From: Delphinus delphis
Taxonomy: Eukaryota > Chordata > Mammalia > Artiodactyla > Delphinidae
Direction of reading: 5' to 3'
NCBI RefSeq assembly: GCF_949987515.2
Contig: NC_082694.2
Span: 38,212,451-38,276,450 of the forward strand
DNA length: 64,000 nt
Part shown: piece by piece, positions 1 through 11,137 of the stretch
Numbering within the stretch: the first letter of the stretch is position 1
Layout: each line of letters starts with the position of its first letter
Made by a program: the position numbers and the translations under genes
Notes under the pieces: model-generated
Seen by the model: only the letters and a program-made list of their open reading frames with translations
The model's database searches: none
Told to the model about the DNA's origin: nothing

Positions 1-215
1 CAGTGGTTGTCTAGGAACTGTGCTGGAGAGAGATGGATTGTACAGGGGAAGAAGGAGACTTTTAAGGGATGATGAACACATTCTGTCACTTGACTGCCAT
101 GGTGGTTTCACAAGTGTATATACCAGCCAAAATTAATCAAATTGGACACTTCAAATGGATACAGTTTATTGTATGGAAATTATAGCTCAATAAAGTTTTC
201 AAAAATTAAAGCAGA
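1..215 (+). mobile_element. Old L1M-type LINE-1 3' end
   Basis: Contains 'cagtggttgtctagg' and ends in 'tatagctcaataaagttttc' plus an A-rich tail, the layout of mammal-wide L1 3' UTRs. The 5' side is cut by the window edge. Confidence 0.65.
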
Positions 216-280
216 AAGTGGAGGACTGAACTTTTAGAGAGGTGGTCAGTGAAAGCATTATTGACAAGATGAATTTTTTT

Positions 281-492
281 TTTTTTTTTTTTTTTCCGGT
301 ACGCGGGCCTCTCACTGTTGTGGCCTCTCCCGTTGCAGAACACAGGCTCCGGACGCGCAGGCCCAGCGGCCATGGCTCACGGGCCCCGCCGCTCCACGGC
401 ATGTGGGATCTTCCCAGACCGGGGCACGAACCCATGTCCCCGGCATCGGCAGGCGGACTCTCCACCACTGCGCCACCAGGGAAGCCCCCGAG
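281..492 (-). mobile_element. CHR-type SINE, form S
   Basis: Minus-strand copy with T-run at its left end and head 'ccagggaagcccc' at the right. A 15-bp TSD 'aagatgaattttttt' lies at 266-280 and 493-507. Confidence 0.95.
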
Positions 493-819
493 AAGATGAA
501 TTTTTTTAAAAAGACCTCAGGAAAGTGAAAAGGCTAACTCTACAAATATCTGAGTGAAGACCAATCCAGAGAGAGGGAACAGCAAATGCACAGACCCTAA
601 CGAGGGAGCACGCTTAGCATGATCCATGAATCAGCAATCAGCATGGGTCTAGCTATAGCAGACTGAGCAAGGGAGAAAGCTATTAATCTGACTGTGAAAC
701 GAAGCCCCTAGAGTGAGATGAGAGCCATGAATACATTAACTGACTTAGGCTTTAACACAGTCACTCTGTTGACACACTGCTGTGTGTTGAGAATAGGCTA
801 AAGAGCAGATGCAGAGAGT

Positions 820-1740
820 TCAGTTAGGAGGATGTTATTATAATCTAGGAGAGAAGTAATGGTAATCTGAACAGAGTAGAGGGGAGTAGTGAAAAGTAAT
901 CAAATTAAACCCAACAAGATTTGATGATGGACTAGATGTGGGCATGAGAAAAAGAGGATATGAACCGGAAGAATGGAGGTACCACTGACTGAGATGATAA
1001 AAAATATAGGAGGAACAAATATGGGAGGCAAAGAAGGAACTTAGTCTGGGGCATATTCAATTTTTTGATACCTTTTTCACATTTAAATAGAGTTCTCAAG
1101 TATGTCATAAGTATATACCTGGAATTTAAGGGAGAAATCCAGTTTAGAGATATAAATTTGGGAGTTGTTAGGCTATAGAAGTATTTAAATCCATAGAACT
1201 GGGACTTCCCTGGTGGCGCAGTGGTTAAGAATCCGCCTCCCGATGCAGGGGGCACAGGTTCAAGCCCTGGACATGCCGCAGAGCAATAAAGCCCGTGTGC
1301 CACAACTACTGAGCCTGCGCTCTAGAACCCAAGAGCCACAGCTACTGAAGCCCACGCACCTAGAGCCTGTGCTCCACTACAAGAGAAGCCACCGCAATGA
1401 GAAGCCCACGCACCGCAACAAAGAGTAGCCCCCACCTGCCGTAACTAGAGAAAGCCCGCACGCAGCAATGAAGACCCAATGTAGCCAAAAATGAATTAAT
1501 TAAAACAAACAAAAAACTAAATGAGATCACCTAGGAAGTGTGTTGGAGATAGGGAAGAAAACAGGACCAAAGACTTAAGCCCAGGGACACTCCAACATTG
1601 AGAAGTGGGGTGAATGAGAAAGAACCAGCAAAAAAAAGAGATATGAAAAGGGAAAAAAAAGGAACGGACTAGAAAATGAGGGGGAAAATTAGGCAAATGT
1701 GTCATGGAAGACAAGTATTTCAAAGAAAAGAGAAGTCAAG
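820..1740 (+). repeat. Old mammal-wide interspersed repeat, split by a SINE
   Basis: Phrases such as 'aacaagatttgatgatgg', 'agatataaatttgggagt' and, after the SINE, 'gatcacctaggaagtg' and 'gggacactccaacatt' belong to a repeat I recall from many mammalian introns but cannot name safely. The sequence resumes in register after the SINE at 1201. Confidence 0.45.
1201..1505 (+). mobile_element. CHR-type SINE, form L
   Basis: Head 'gggacttccctggtggcgc', box-B region 'ggttcaagccc', repeated 'gccacaactactga'-like units, tail 'gtagccaaaaatgaatt'. It interrupts the older repeat around it. TSD not clear. Confidence 0.92.
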
Positions 1741-1744
1741 TATG

Positions 1745-2503
1745 TCAAATGTTGACTCATGGATCAAGTCTCAAAAGGCTGTCATTTAAGACCAAAATAA
1801 ATGCAAAATCATTATATAAATTTTTGAACAGAGGCTTGGTTAAGAAAACCAAGCACATTAATAGTAGAGCATTCTAATCTTAATACATCAAAAATATTAA
1901 GTACCACTTATTATTACACAATTCTTACATAAAACATACCCCCAAATGTCTACTTTTTAATGGGTAAATTATCAACTACTGAAAAGTTCTGATTTTAATT
2001 GTTTCAAAACTAGATGACCACTTACATTTTTTTCCCCACTGGCTATTACCTATTCTCTGTTATGAAATATTCATTCTAATTAGTAACGTTGAAAGTTTTT
2101 TAGCATCTTTTTCTCTTTTGTAAAACATTTCCTTCTGTACAAGGTATTTTTTGTAAATAGCTAATTCAGAGTTAGTCAGAATTTAAATATTAAGTTTTGG
2201 ATCTCCATGTTTGTTTTTTAGCAAAAATGAACACAATGAAAATCACAATGGCTTTCGAGGAGGACCAAATATTTTATTCTATTTATTTTCTGTGTTGTTA
2301 TAGACTTTAGGCACTGTCCTTCTACAAATTGTATCTAGGAACTCTAAGTTTAGGACCACGACTTTAGAAAACAAACTATTATGAAACACAACTTTGAGCT
2401 ACAAAAATGGGTTGACCCATTCAGAATTAAAGTTTAAATAAACTCAATGTTCAAAACCTGATATAAAATATAAAATGGAAAATTCCTTTATTTAAAAAAT
2501 AAG
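1745..2503. other. Intronic DNA without recognised feature
   Basis: AT-rich single-copy-looking sequence. No reading frame, RNA gene or repeat family that I can support. Confidence 0.5.
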
Positions 2504-2695
2504 TGGGACTTCCCTGGTGGCGCAGTGGCTAGGACTCCGCACTCCCAATGCAGGGGGCCTGGGTTCGATCCCTAGTCAGGGAACTAGATCCCACATTCCT
2601 GCCGCAACTAAGAGTTTGCATGCCGCAGCTTAGGAGTCCACCTGCAGCAACTAAGAACCAGTGTAACCAAATAAATAAATAAATATTTTTTAAAA
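2504..2695 (+). mobile_element. CHR-type SINE, form I
   Basis: Head 'gggacttccctggtggcgc', box B 'ggttcgatccc', then 'actaagagtttgcatgcc', with an (AAAT)n tail. Confidence 0.92.
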
Positions 2696-3442
2696 AGTAT
2701 TCTAAACTGATTTAAGCATCCTCAAGCTGTTAAATTTCATCAATCCGTACTGACAAAGGGTGGTTTGTTTATTAGATTAGCTTGACTGATTTCTCTGGAG
2801 GCTTTCCTTTACTACATTGTTAAAAGTGAAAATCCAACCTTAAAAACAAGAATTATCAGAAATAGACCAAGCATTACAGCGTGTATAACCAAATAAGATT
2901 ATCTAAACTTTCCTCCATAGCTACTGAGAATAAAGCAACATGATCTCAAAATGGTAAGTGTTAATAAAATAAAATGGCATTTTATTTACTCTCTATATCC
3001 CATCTTTACAAATTTTCCCATATATTGGTACACATATAAATGTATGTATGTATGTAAGAGAGAAAGGGCATGAGAAAGAGAATGTGCTTTAAATTTTCCT
3101 TCTTCTATGACACAAAGCAGGGAGTTGTGGTGGCTCTGCTCCGGCTTATGAAGCTACAATGCTATACGTAAGAGAGCTCAGCATAAACTGATTATTAATC
3201 ATAGGTTTTAGCAGGTTCTTATTCCTTACCACCAGAATTATACAAGGAGATCAGTGTACCTTGTTGTAGAGGAATTGTGGAAATTAAAAATAAGTGATTA
3301 CTTTCTTTTGAGATTAGATGTTTACCTATGTTTTGGACAAAATGCTGGCCTTTTACTCCAGAGCCTAACCTGTCTTGATCCTAGAAATCAGAGTGTGTCT
3401 ACCATTGTATATACTCTTTTTTTTTTAACCATTGCATATAGT

Positions 3443-3447
<5 letters not shown>

Positions 3448-3478
<31 letters not shown>

Positions 3479-3670
3479 GTGGTACGCGGGCCTCTCACTG
3501 TTGTGGCCTCTCCCGTTGCGGAGCACAAGCTCCGGACGCGCAGGCTCAGCAGCCATGGCTCACGGGCCCAGCCGCTCCGCGGCATGTGGGATCTTCCCGG
3601 ACCGGGGCACGAACTCGTGTCCCCTGCATCGGCAGGCGGACTCTCAACCACTGCGCCACCAGGGAAGCCC
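3448..3670 (-). mobile_element. CHR-type SINE, form S
   Basis: T-run of about 30 at the left, head complement 'accagggaagccc' at the right. Perfect 14-bp TSD 'gcatatagtctctt' at 3434-3447 and 3671-3684; the long uninterrupted tail suggests a young insertion. Confidence 0.96.
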
Positions 3671-3895
3671 GCATATAGTCTCTTGATATGTGATATTCTC
3701 TTATCTAACTGCTTGAAAATGACAGAATTGAGCATATGATGAGTTGGCCAGAAAAAAATTATATCAGTAAAGGTAGATTCTATCTTCGTCCCTGTGTCTG
3801 CTGAAAACACAACCCCAAACTAGAAGAGTTCTGGTACACTAAAACTTAAGACTAGAAAAGGCAATAACATTATTCATTGTTTTAAAAAGACAATA

Positions 3896-4090
3896 TGGAC
3901 TTCCCTGGTGGTCCAGTGGGTAAGACTCTGCACTCCCAATGCAGGGGGCCTGGGTTCGATCCCTGGTTGGGGAACTAGATCCCATATGCATGCCGCAACT
4001 AAGAGTTTGCATGCCACAATTAAAGATCCTGCGTGCCACAACTAAGACCAGTGCAGCCAAAATAAATAAATACTAAAAAAAATAAAAATA
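3896..4090 (+). mobile_element. CHR-type SINE, form I
   Basis: Box A region 'tggtggtccagtggg', box B 'ggttcgatccc', internal 'agagtttgcatgcc'. TSD 'aaaaagacaata' at 3884-3895 and 4091-4102. Confidence 0.94.
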
Positions 4091-4102
4091 AAAAAGACAA
4101 TA

Positions 4103-5125
4103 AAGAAACAGAGATTTATATTTCAGGATCTCTACAGGCAGGGAATCTCTAAATGCTTATGAAAGAACAATTCAGCAGAAGAAAGAAGAAATAATTTACT
4201 ACTAAATGGTTTAGCACAGAAGCTGTGGCTAAATGTTTCCTCACAAAACATCTTACTGGTTTTGAAAAACAGGAAGTCACAAAAGAAAAACCAACATGTC
4301 TTTATAAAATGCCAAAATCCAGTCTCAAAAAAAGAGAAATAACCATGTATGAGACTCTACTAAGCATATAAATTATCTCCCCAAAAGTTACTGTTTAAAA
4401 AAAGAAAACACTCTATGAAAATTTCTATTTAAGTTCCAGGAAAGGAAAACAGTGGTATTAATGAAGTAAGCAGAACAATAAAACTTTCCTAAAGACACAT
4501 GCCAGATTCCAACAGTCCTCAAGGATTAGGTCCCTCAGTGATTTATGATCAAATATGAAAGGATCTCAATTATACGAGTAAAACACTGATGTTCTTCCCT
4601 TTGGACATGAAATGTTCACCGCAGAGTTTTCTGTGTACTTTTATAACAGAATTCATGTTTTATTCTTGCAAAAATTGTATTTCTGTTGAAGAAAAACATT
4701 CACTACAAGAAAGGTATTTAGGTCACTAGTGCATAGTCATTTTCTCTAGCTTTACATATTTCCATAAATATATACTGCCTTAGTTACTTCTCTATTACTT
4801 TGGCTTCCTCATATCCTAAAGGCATTATATATTGTGGTTAATAAGAAAAAAAAGTTAATGCATGCACTTGGCTGCCAATTGTCAAATGCACTTTTTGGAC
4901 CAAAGAAAGAAGTAGTGCAGACAAACTGAGCAGGAGAGAGAAATTTAAATAGAGAGGGAAAGACAGAAAAAATGTACCACATCTAGTGTCTGAATAAATA
5001 GTCCCCAAGCACTTCACAAATTATGGCAAGTAGAAGTAATATGCCAACATATACTGAATTCTCACTGTAAAAATTTAATACCAAGCTATATTAACATTTC
5101 AAATCAGAGTAGTTGGCACCTTTAA
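4103..5125. other. Intronic DNA without recognised feature
   Basis: AT-rich, no repeat family or frame recognised. Confidence 0.5.
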
Positions 5126-5126
5126 C

Positions 5127-5466
5127 ATAGTGGTTCTCAACCTTGGATGAATACTGAAATCACCAGTTTTTAGTTGTTGTGTTCTTTTTTTTTTGGCCAC
5201 GCTGCGTGGCATGTAGGATCTTAGTTCCCCGACCAGGGATCGAACCCATGTCCCCTGCAGTAGAAGCATGGAGTCTTAACCACTGGAACACCAGGTAAGT
5301 CCCCCCACCCTTGTTTTTTTTTTAAATCACCAGTTTTAAAGAATACTGATGCCCAGGTCCCATCCCCACAGATTCTTACTTAATTGGTCTGAAGTATGTC
5401 CAGAGCATGAAAATTTTTAAAGCTCCAAAAGTGATTCTTATGTGTAGCCATGATTGAGAACCACTG
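5127..5466 (+). mobile_element. MER5A-like hAT-Charlie MITE, interrupted by a SINE
   Basis: Left end 'agtggttctcaacc' and right end 'attgagaaccactg' are the inverted termini of the mammal-wide MER5A family. The interior 'ctgatgcccaggtcccatcc' and 'taattggtctg' also match that family. The SINE at 5171-5323 splits it. Confidence 0.85.
5171..5323 (-). mobile_element. CHR-type SINE, form M, inside MER5A-like element
   Basis: Minus-strand mini copy: 'ttttggccacgctgcgtgg' at the tail side, box-B complement 'gggatcgaaccc', head complement 'accaggtaagtcc'. Perfect 14-bp TSD 'aaatcaccagtttt' at 5157-5170 and 5324-5337. Confidence 0.93.
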
Positions 5467-5879
5467 ATTTAAAATGACATAAATTGAAGACAGTAATTTA
5501 GTTGTTGGGGTACATGGACACACACACCCCAGAGTTCAAAAACCTTGGTCATTCTTCTTAGAAGCAACCTCTTAATATCCTAGAATCATTAATTCCCTCA
5601 CAAGCTCATCCAATGACAGCAGTGTAAAAATAACTTTGCCTTTGTTGCCTATATGTGTTCTAAAAACTGGTAAGTTGATTTAGTAGAGTATTTCATAAAT
5701 AACATTCACCTAGAAGCTGACAGCAGTACTAACCAAGGATCCAGGCCTCACAAAAACATTTCCGGTAGGATCTGGGTTGTATATTTATTTTACTGCCAGC
5801 CTAGGTTCTATTACAGTTTACTTTCTTTACAACTTTTCTTGATTTAAGAATATATTTGCGTTCAAAGGATTTTGTGGGT

Positions 5880-6360
5880 TAAAGTGCATTTTCAATCATT
5901 TTCACAGTGACCATTTTCTTCACAACTTTGAAGTATAAGTAATGTACAATAAACTGCATATCTAAAGCATGCAATTTCATAAGTTTTGACATACATATAT
6001 TTACATCCATAAAACAGCTGCCACAATGAACATAAACATTTTTTTCGCACTTAAAAATTTTCACACACCCCTCTGTAATCTAATCTATCCCTCTTATGCC
6101 CAGGCATCTGCTTTCTGTCACTATAGATTACGTTGCATTTTCTAGGATTTTATATGAGTAGAATCATACATTATGTTAAAAAAAGTTTTTATCTGGCTTA
6201 CTTCACTCATCAAATGATTTTGAGATTCAACCATTTTGTTGCGTATATCAAAAGTTCTTTCCTTCTTATTGCTGAGTGATATTCCTATCAACGCTCATGA
6301 TTACCACACTGTATAACCAACATGTTTTATAACCAACATGTTTTCTTGGCATAGACTATT
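5880..6360 (-). mobile_element. Old L1M-type LINE-1 3' UTR
   Basis: Phrases 'tgtacaataaactgcatat', 'tctgctttctgtcactatag', 'attgctgagtgatattcc' are the reverse complement of ancient L1 3' regions. Diverged, with no reading frame. Confidence 0.7.
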
Positions 6361-6437
6361 GTGAGAAGCTAACAAAAGCTCCTAGATGTTGGTATCAATG
6401 GTTTTTGGAAAAACTAAGTCTGGTGATCCCCATTTTA

Positions 6438-6802
6438 TTTTTTTTAATTTTATTTTATTTTATTATTTATTTATTTGTTTGTTTGTTTGTTTATTTATTT
6501 ATGGTTGCATTGGGTCTTTGTTGCTGCACTCGGGCTTTCTCTAGTTGCAGAGAGCGGGGGCTACTCTTCATTGCGGTTGATGGGCCTCTCACTGTGGTGG
6601 CTTCTCTTGTTGCAGAGCACAGACTCTAGGCATGCGGGCTTCAGTAGTTGTGGCTCGCGGGCTCTAGAGCACAGATTCAGTAGCTGTGGCGCATGGGCTT
6701 AGTTACTCCGCGGCATGTGGTATCTTCCTGGGCCAGGGCTCAAACCCGTGTCCCGTGCATTGGCAGGCAGATTCCCAACCACTGCGCCACCAGGGAAGCC
6801 CC
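6438..6802 (-). mobile_element. CHR-type SINE, S/L mosaic form
   Basis: Body of form L, but on its own strand it reads 'acagtgagaggccc' (a form S block) before the form L end. TSD 'gatccccatttta' at 6425-6437 and 6803-6815. The tail is an expanded (TTTA/TTTG)n run. Confidence 0.94.
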
Positions 6803-6816
6803 GATCCCCATTTTAG

Positions 6817-6930
6817 TTCTCACTTTACCACTTATCAGCTATGTCTGAAGCAAGTCACTTCTCTGTCACATACACCTTCTCTGGAAAATGAGGATATACC
6901 ACCTCACCTATGTAATTCACCTTAGATGAG
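6817..6930 (+). mobile_element. MIR SINE fragment
   Basis: 'accacttatcagctatgt', 'agcaagtcacttctct' and 'ctggaaaatgaggatat' follow the conserved core of MIR. Confidence 0.65.
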
Positions 6931-7306
6931 TACTTAAGGACTCTCTGACTTCTAAGACCTATTGATTCTATTGAAATAGGTAAACCTTCTAGAAAGATAG
7001 GAGTGCCCATCTGTTTATATACTGTCTGTGGCTGCTTTTGAGCTGCACCAAGAATGATGAGTACTTGTGACAGAAACTGTAGAGCTGTCAAGCATAAAAT
7101 ATCTGTCCTCTCAAAAAAAAGTTTACCAACTTGTTCTAAGTAATCATGAAATGTTCCTGAAGCTAGCTAAAAAATCATGTGTAGTGATGTTTAGATTTAC
7201 TGATTGACAAAAACACATTCTACTGTTCTAAAAAAAATGTTTTTCCTTGTTACTTTAGCTAAAAAAATGAAAGAAAAACCATAGGAACTTAAAAATAGAT
7301 ATTTAA

Positions 7307-7500
7307 GGGCTTTTCTGGTGGCGCAGTGGTTGGGGGTCCGCCTGCCGATGCGGGGGATGCGGGTTCGTGCCCTGGTCCAGGAGGGTCCCGCGTGCCGCGG
7401 GGCGGCTGGGCCTGTGGGCCGTGGCCGCTGGGCCTGCGCGTCCGGGGCCTGTGCTCCACAACGGGAGAGGCCACGGCAGTGAGAGGCCCGCATACCGTAA
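7307..7500 (+). mobile_element. CHR-type SINE, form S
   Basis: Head 'gggcttttctggtggcgc', very GC-rich body, end 'gagaggcccgcataccgt'. TSD 'aaaaatagatatttaa' at 7291-7306 against a near-identical copy at 7501-7516 (one mismatch). Confidence 0.95.
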
Positions 7501-7824
7501 AAAAATAGATTTTTAAAATTCCTGTGTCAGTATCCAATATATTCAGATGGTATGTAAGTTACTAAAATCAAAAGGCACATTATAAACCCCAGTCCAAGAA
7601 ATATTAGGAAAATATTGAGTTAAAGAAATACTATAATAGTTTTCTAGGAAAGTCAAAGTAGATATGTATGTTTTCATATTCCTGCCCAAATGATAAATAC
7701 TTGACAAAATCACTACTGCCAGAATAAAAAATGAACAGCCTATAAAAATGGCTGGTGAAACTTACATATCCAAGAATACTTTCTGCACCTTCTGTCAGAT
7801 TTTTGGTCTAGGAATAATAGGAGG

Positions 7825-7910
7825 AAGGCTGTATAACACAGTGGTTAAGAAAATGGACTTTAGGATCAGAGAAACCAAAGTCAGTAAAGGCTATTAGCAC
7901 TACTGTAAAA
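7825..7910 (+). mobile_element. MIR-like fragment (tRNA-related head)
   Basis: 'cacagtggttaagaaaatgg' followed by 'ggatcagagaaacc' resembles the MIR 5' part. Short and diverged. Confidence 0.4.
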
Positions 7911-8451
7911 TAACTGAATAAAAGGTCCTCAAAATATATTTTGAAAAAGAACAATTTTTTAAAAGGAATTATCTTTTAAATTAAAATTAAAGTCATTAGG
8001 GAACTACAAATACTGGAAAAACCCTAAGCAACTCAAGAAGGGATTATGTGAGGAAACCTGCCAGCTAAAAACATGCACTCATTATTAGAAGAAAAGATAT
8101 AAATTTCTATTATAGGATGTAATAGAACCACTTATTTGATTATTTATCTGAAAATAAATCTGGTTAGTTAATTCAGTGATCTGGGTTTTCTCTTCCTAAT
8201 TACAAGTTGCTGCTTTTTTTTCCCCAAAAGACATATACCAGGTCATTAAAAGTCTGATCTGGCAGTCATCTGGAGTACAAACTGAAGACTTCAAAGAAAA
8301 ACCATGTAGATGTCCGCTATAATGACATTGGAAACTGCAAGGAAAGCAGAACTGTTTTGTAAATAATCAAGATCAATTAAAAACAATTTGTAGGCTCAAG
8401 GACAGAAATAGTATACTTTAGGGTCTTTAGGAACAACACAATGTTGTAATT
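7911..8451. other. Intronic DNA without recognised feature
   Basis: AT-rich, nothing recognised on either strand. Confidence 0.5.
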
Positions 8452-8463
8452 AAAATACAATGC

Positions 8464-8748
8464 TGGGACTTCCCTGTTGGTGCAGTGGTTAAGAGTCCAC
8501 CTGCCAGTGCATGGGACACAGGTTCGAGCCCTGGCCCAGGAAGATCCCACATGCCGCACAGCCACTGAGCCTGCGAGCCACAACTACTGAAGCCCGCATG
8601 CCTAGAGCCCGTGCTCCGCAACAAGAGAAGCCATGGCAATGAGAAGCCCACACACCGCAACGAAGAGTAGCCCCCGCTCACCACAAAGCCCGCACGCAGC
8701 AGTGAAGAGCCAATGCAGCCAAAAATAAATAAATAAATTTATATTAAA
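8464..8748 (+). mobile_element. CHR-type SINE, form L
   Basis: Head 'gggacttccctgttggtgc', box B 'ggttcgagccc', (AAAT)n tail. TSD 'aaaatacaatgc' at 8452-8463 and, with one mismatch, 8749-8760. Lies about 430 bp below exon 2. Confidence 0.94.
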
Positions 8749-8760
8749 AAAATACATTGC

Positions 8761-9175
8761 CTCCTATACCTGAATGCCTATAAAGATGAGTTTTGTGAGA
8801 TAGGTTTGTTCTATGTTGTTTAATCTCAATTCCTTGTCTTTACTTAGCGTCTTTATCATTGCCTTGGAGATTCTGACCAAACGCCACGAACTCAGATCTA
8901 ACCAAAAGGGAACAGTGGCCAACTTCTGTGCAATCACCTTATTGACCCACTTTGTTCTTTTGAGATAGCTGCCAGAGGCTGGTTTTCAGACTCTATCCAC
9001 AGTTGGGAATATCCAAACTTTCAGATGATTCTATCTTTGAAAAGGGATTCTGAAAACCAGAATCTTTTCGTGTTATCATTATCTCTGCAAACAAAGACTG
9101 TTACATAAAATCATTCTGAATGTATGGCTAATACGTAATGGAAAAATACAGTTTACAAAGGGAAATTGAAATTGA
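8761..9175 (-). other. Repeat-free sequence downstream of COMMD1 exon 2
   Basis: About 400 bp without recognisable repeats next to the donor site. It is where intronic splicing control for exon 2 would be expected, but no specific motif is claimed. Confidence 0.45.
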
Positions 9176-9181
9176 ACTCAC
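9176..9181 (-). promoter_or_regulatory. COMMD1: COMMD1 exon 2 splice donor
   Basis: Minus-strand sequence is 'cag|gtgagt', a full-consensus U1 site directly after the last exon codon (Q). The open frame runs on into the intron for about 18 codons, which is read-through and not coding. Confidence 0.92.
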
Positions 9182-9463
9182 CTGTCCACTTTTCCCTATT
9201 TCCAGCTCCATTATGGCAACAGGAGTGTGCATTTGAGCTGAGTGTCTTGACTGCGATTTGCCATCAACTCTCCAGCTCAAGCCCCGAAGCCCACTGTCCC
9301 AGCGGCTCTGGTTCATGAGGCTCTCTCGGATTTTTGTCTTATGGCTCTTCCAGAATTTGGAAATGACAGCAGCTTGGTCAGATGTGATCCCGCCTTGCTT
9401 TTTGGTTTGAGCAGTCAAGAATGCTTCCAGCTGGTTGAAATCCATGTCTGCAGATGCAATAGA
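9182..9463 (-). CDS. COMMD1: COMMD1 exon 2 (internal coding exon, 94 codons)
   Basis: Minus-strand open frame reading SIASADMDFNQLEAFLTAQ, then KKQGGITSDQAAVISKFWKS, then SGLRGLSWRVDGKSQSRHSA and ending in GKSGQ; I recognise it as residues about 61-154 of the 190-residue COMMD1. It covers the end of the helical N-terminal domain and the start of the COMM domain (GLRGLSWRVD signature). The exon is 282 bp, phase 0 at both ends, with acceptor 'tcattatag' and donor 'cag|gtgagt'. COMMD1 is known as a subunit of the Commander/CCC endosomal recycling complex, affecting ATP7B/ATP7A copper-transporter traffic and NF-kB p65 ubiquitination. From memory of other mammals I note D for N in SRWDSG, M for I in SAQMHT and AIMELE, and S for Y in GKSGQ. 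No frameshift or stop. Splice sites and frame argue against a processed pseudogene. Exons 1 and 3 lie outside the window. Confidence 0.96.
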
Positions 9464-9484
9464 CTATAATGACAGAAAAAATAA
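9464..9484 (-). promoter_or_regulatory. COMMD1: COMMD1 exon 2 splice acceptor with polypyrimidine tract
   Basis: Reading the minus strand, a T-rich stretch 'ttattttttctgtcattatag' runs straight into the first exon codon TCT. It has the AG dinucleotide and a pyrimidine-rich tract expected at the end of intron 1. Confidence 0.9.
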
Positions 9485-9680
9485 CAGATATGAATTTGGT
9501 AGATAACTAGAAAAAGATGCATCTTAACTATAGATCACATGTTGAGTGATTCTTAATCACTGAATAAGCTTTCAAAAAGGGTCATCAAAAGACAGTAATG
9601 AGAATAAGCGCTTCATAAATACAAAAATATTCCCTTTGAAAATACTGAATATCAGAAAAGCTATTGTGAAAAATTCCATG

Positions 9681-9806
9681 TTGGAAATTCCCTGGCGATC
9701 CAGTGGACAGGACTCCATGCTCTCACTGCCTAGGGCCCAGGTTCAATCCACAGTAGGGGAACTAAGATCCCACAAGCCCCGTGACGTGGCCAAAAAAAAA
9801 AAAAAA
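9681..9806 (+). mobile_element. CHR-type SINE, form M
   Basis: 'attccctggcgatccagtgg', box-B-like 'ggttcaatcc', then 'cgtgacgtggcc' and A-run. It sits 217 bp upstream of exon 2 in the direction of COMMD1 transcription. Confidence 0.88.
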
Positions 9807-10149
9807 TCTGTGTCACTCAAATTCTCTATCAATAACTAGAATCTATAAATATCCAGTTCCATGATGAGGAAATAATAAAATATAAATAAAGTTAAAATGT
9901 AAAAATAATAAAACAAGAGAATAAAATGAATTAGTGCTCTGATGAAATCTTACATAATTTCACAGTGCCTTATAGCCAGGCTTGGTTTGATATACTATAA
10001 CTGGGTAATGCCTTGTCCATACGAAGTACTAAGTAAATTTTGTTAAGTGAATGAATTAGTTTAGTTTTATAGCCCATCTTCAACCAAACAGCCAATAATA
10101 CTACAATATCCAATAATACTACTCTGAAACTGTATACTACTTTATTCTT

Positions 10150-10700
10150 TTCCATAAATTTTCAAACCTTAATTGCCATTGCTGTTCTGAGAACAGTAAG
10201 CAGCTAAACTGAAGCGGGAAATCATCAAAGGGCTGGGGCAATGGAGCCCTGAATAGGTCAGTGATGGTTAATGATTTGGTCTCCGAACAAGCTTTCCCCT
10301 GCCTGGACATGAGGATTGATATGAGCTCCAAACCAAACTATCATAGTACCTCCTTTCTCTGGGCACAATGATTGATCCAAATTAATCTCCCAATTTAGGA
10401 GGAGAAGTGGTCTTGTCTCCTGAGGTCATGGTACCAGAAGAACATGAGACTGGAGGGCTGCAGACAGACATCTTTGATCTTTTGGCAAAAGCCTGATTGC
10501 AATAAAATAGAATGAAGCCAAGCAGAGATGAGAGTGGGTTCTAATGGAGTGATACCCTGTTCTGTAATCCCCAAGGCCTTGGTTCCTGCAGACCTTTCTT
10601 CAACTCTGTATGTTATCTCGACATCTTTTCCACCTGTAGGCACCAAAAACTCCCGTTTACTATTCAGGATAGTTTAAGCTGTATTCCTATCATTTGGAAC
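10150..10700 (+). repeat. Possible old interspersed repeat
   Basis: The phrases 'gcaataaaatagaatgaagcc', 'gttcctgcagacctttctt' and 'tttggaaccaagagtcctg' look like an ancient LTR or LINE end that I have met elsewhere but cannot name. Short open frames here look like chance. Confidence 0.3.
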
Positions 10701-10914
10701 CAAGAGTCCTGCCTACACTTGAGCAGTAGCAGTGAGAACAGAGGAATGTAAAGGTAGACAGTGTACAGGTGGAGTATAGGTAGAATAGGTGGAAGGGAGG
10801 CTGAAAGACAAACATGCTGTCTTTCATTCCTCCATTAATATGAAAAAGTTGTACGATAAATATTACAACATAGATTAAACAACATAGATTAAAGATATTT
10901 CACATTACATCACA

Positions 10915-10975
10915 TTACAATTCAACAAATGTTTACTGAATATCTGCCTATTTACCAAGTTTTGGGTAGGAGGAC
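10915..10975 (-). mobile_element. L2-like fragment
   Basis: 'ttcaacaaatgtttactgaa' matches the reverse complement of the L2 3' end. Very short. Confidence 0.35.
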
Positions 10976-11137
10976 CCAGAATCTCTGGCTATGCCACTCA
11001 ACAGAAACATTAATTTGTATAATATATTATAATTAAATAAAATTATTTCTACCGGCACTTTGCTTCACACTATCACATCACAACACAGGTGATGTGTATC
11101 ATTCTTTTCCTCAAAGCATATTAAGAAATCTATTCTG

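Larger units (their letters stand above)
1..9181 (-). other. COMMD1: COMMD1 intron 2 (5' part)
   Basis: Everything below exon 2 is intron 2 by position and strand. I see no sequence resembling the C-terminal exon 3, so the intron continues past the window start. It carries nine SINEs and older repeats listed separately. Confidence 0.85.

Noticed and set aside
1201..1300. SINE heads as tRNA genes
   Set aside because: They keep box A- and box B-like motifs but not a foldable mature tRNA; they are tRNA-derived SINE promoters repeated about 38 times.
3254..3739. 161-residue open frame
   Set aside because: It runs through a poly(T) and a reverse-oriented form S SINE (GPLTVVASPVAEH). Many frames of 60-160 residues in the window are the same SINE translated, because its GC-rich body has few stops.
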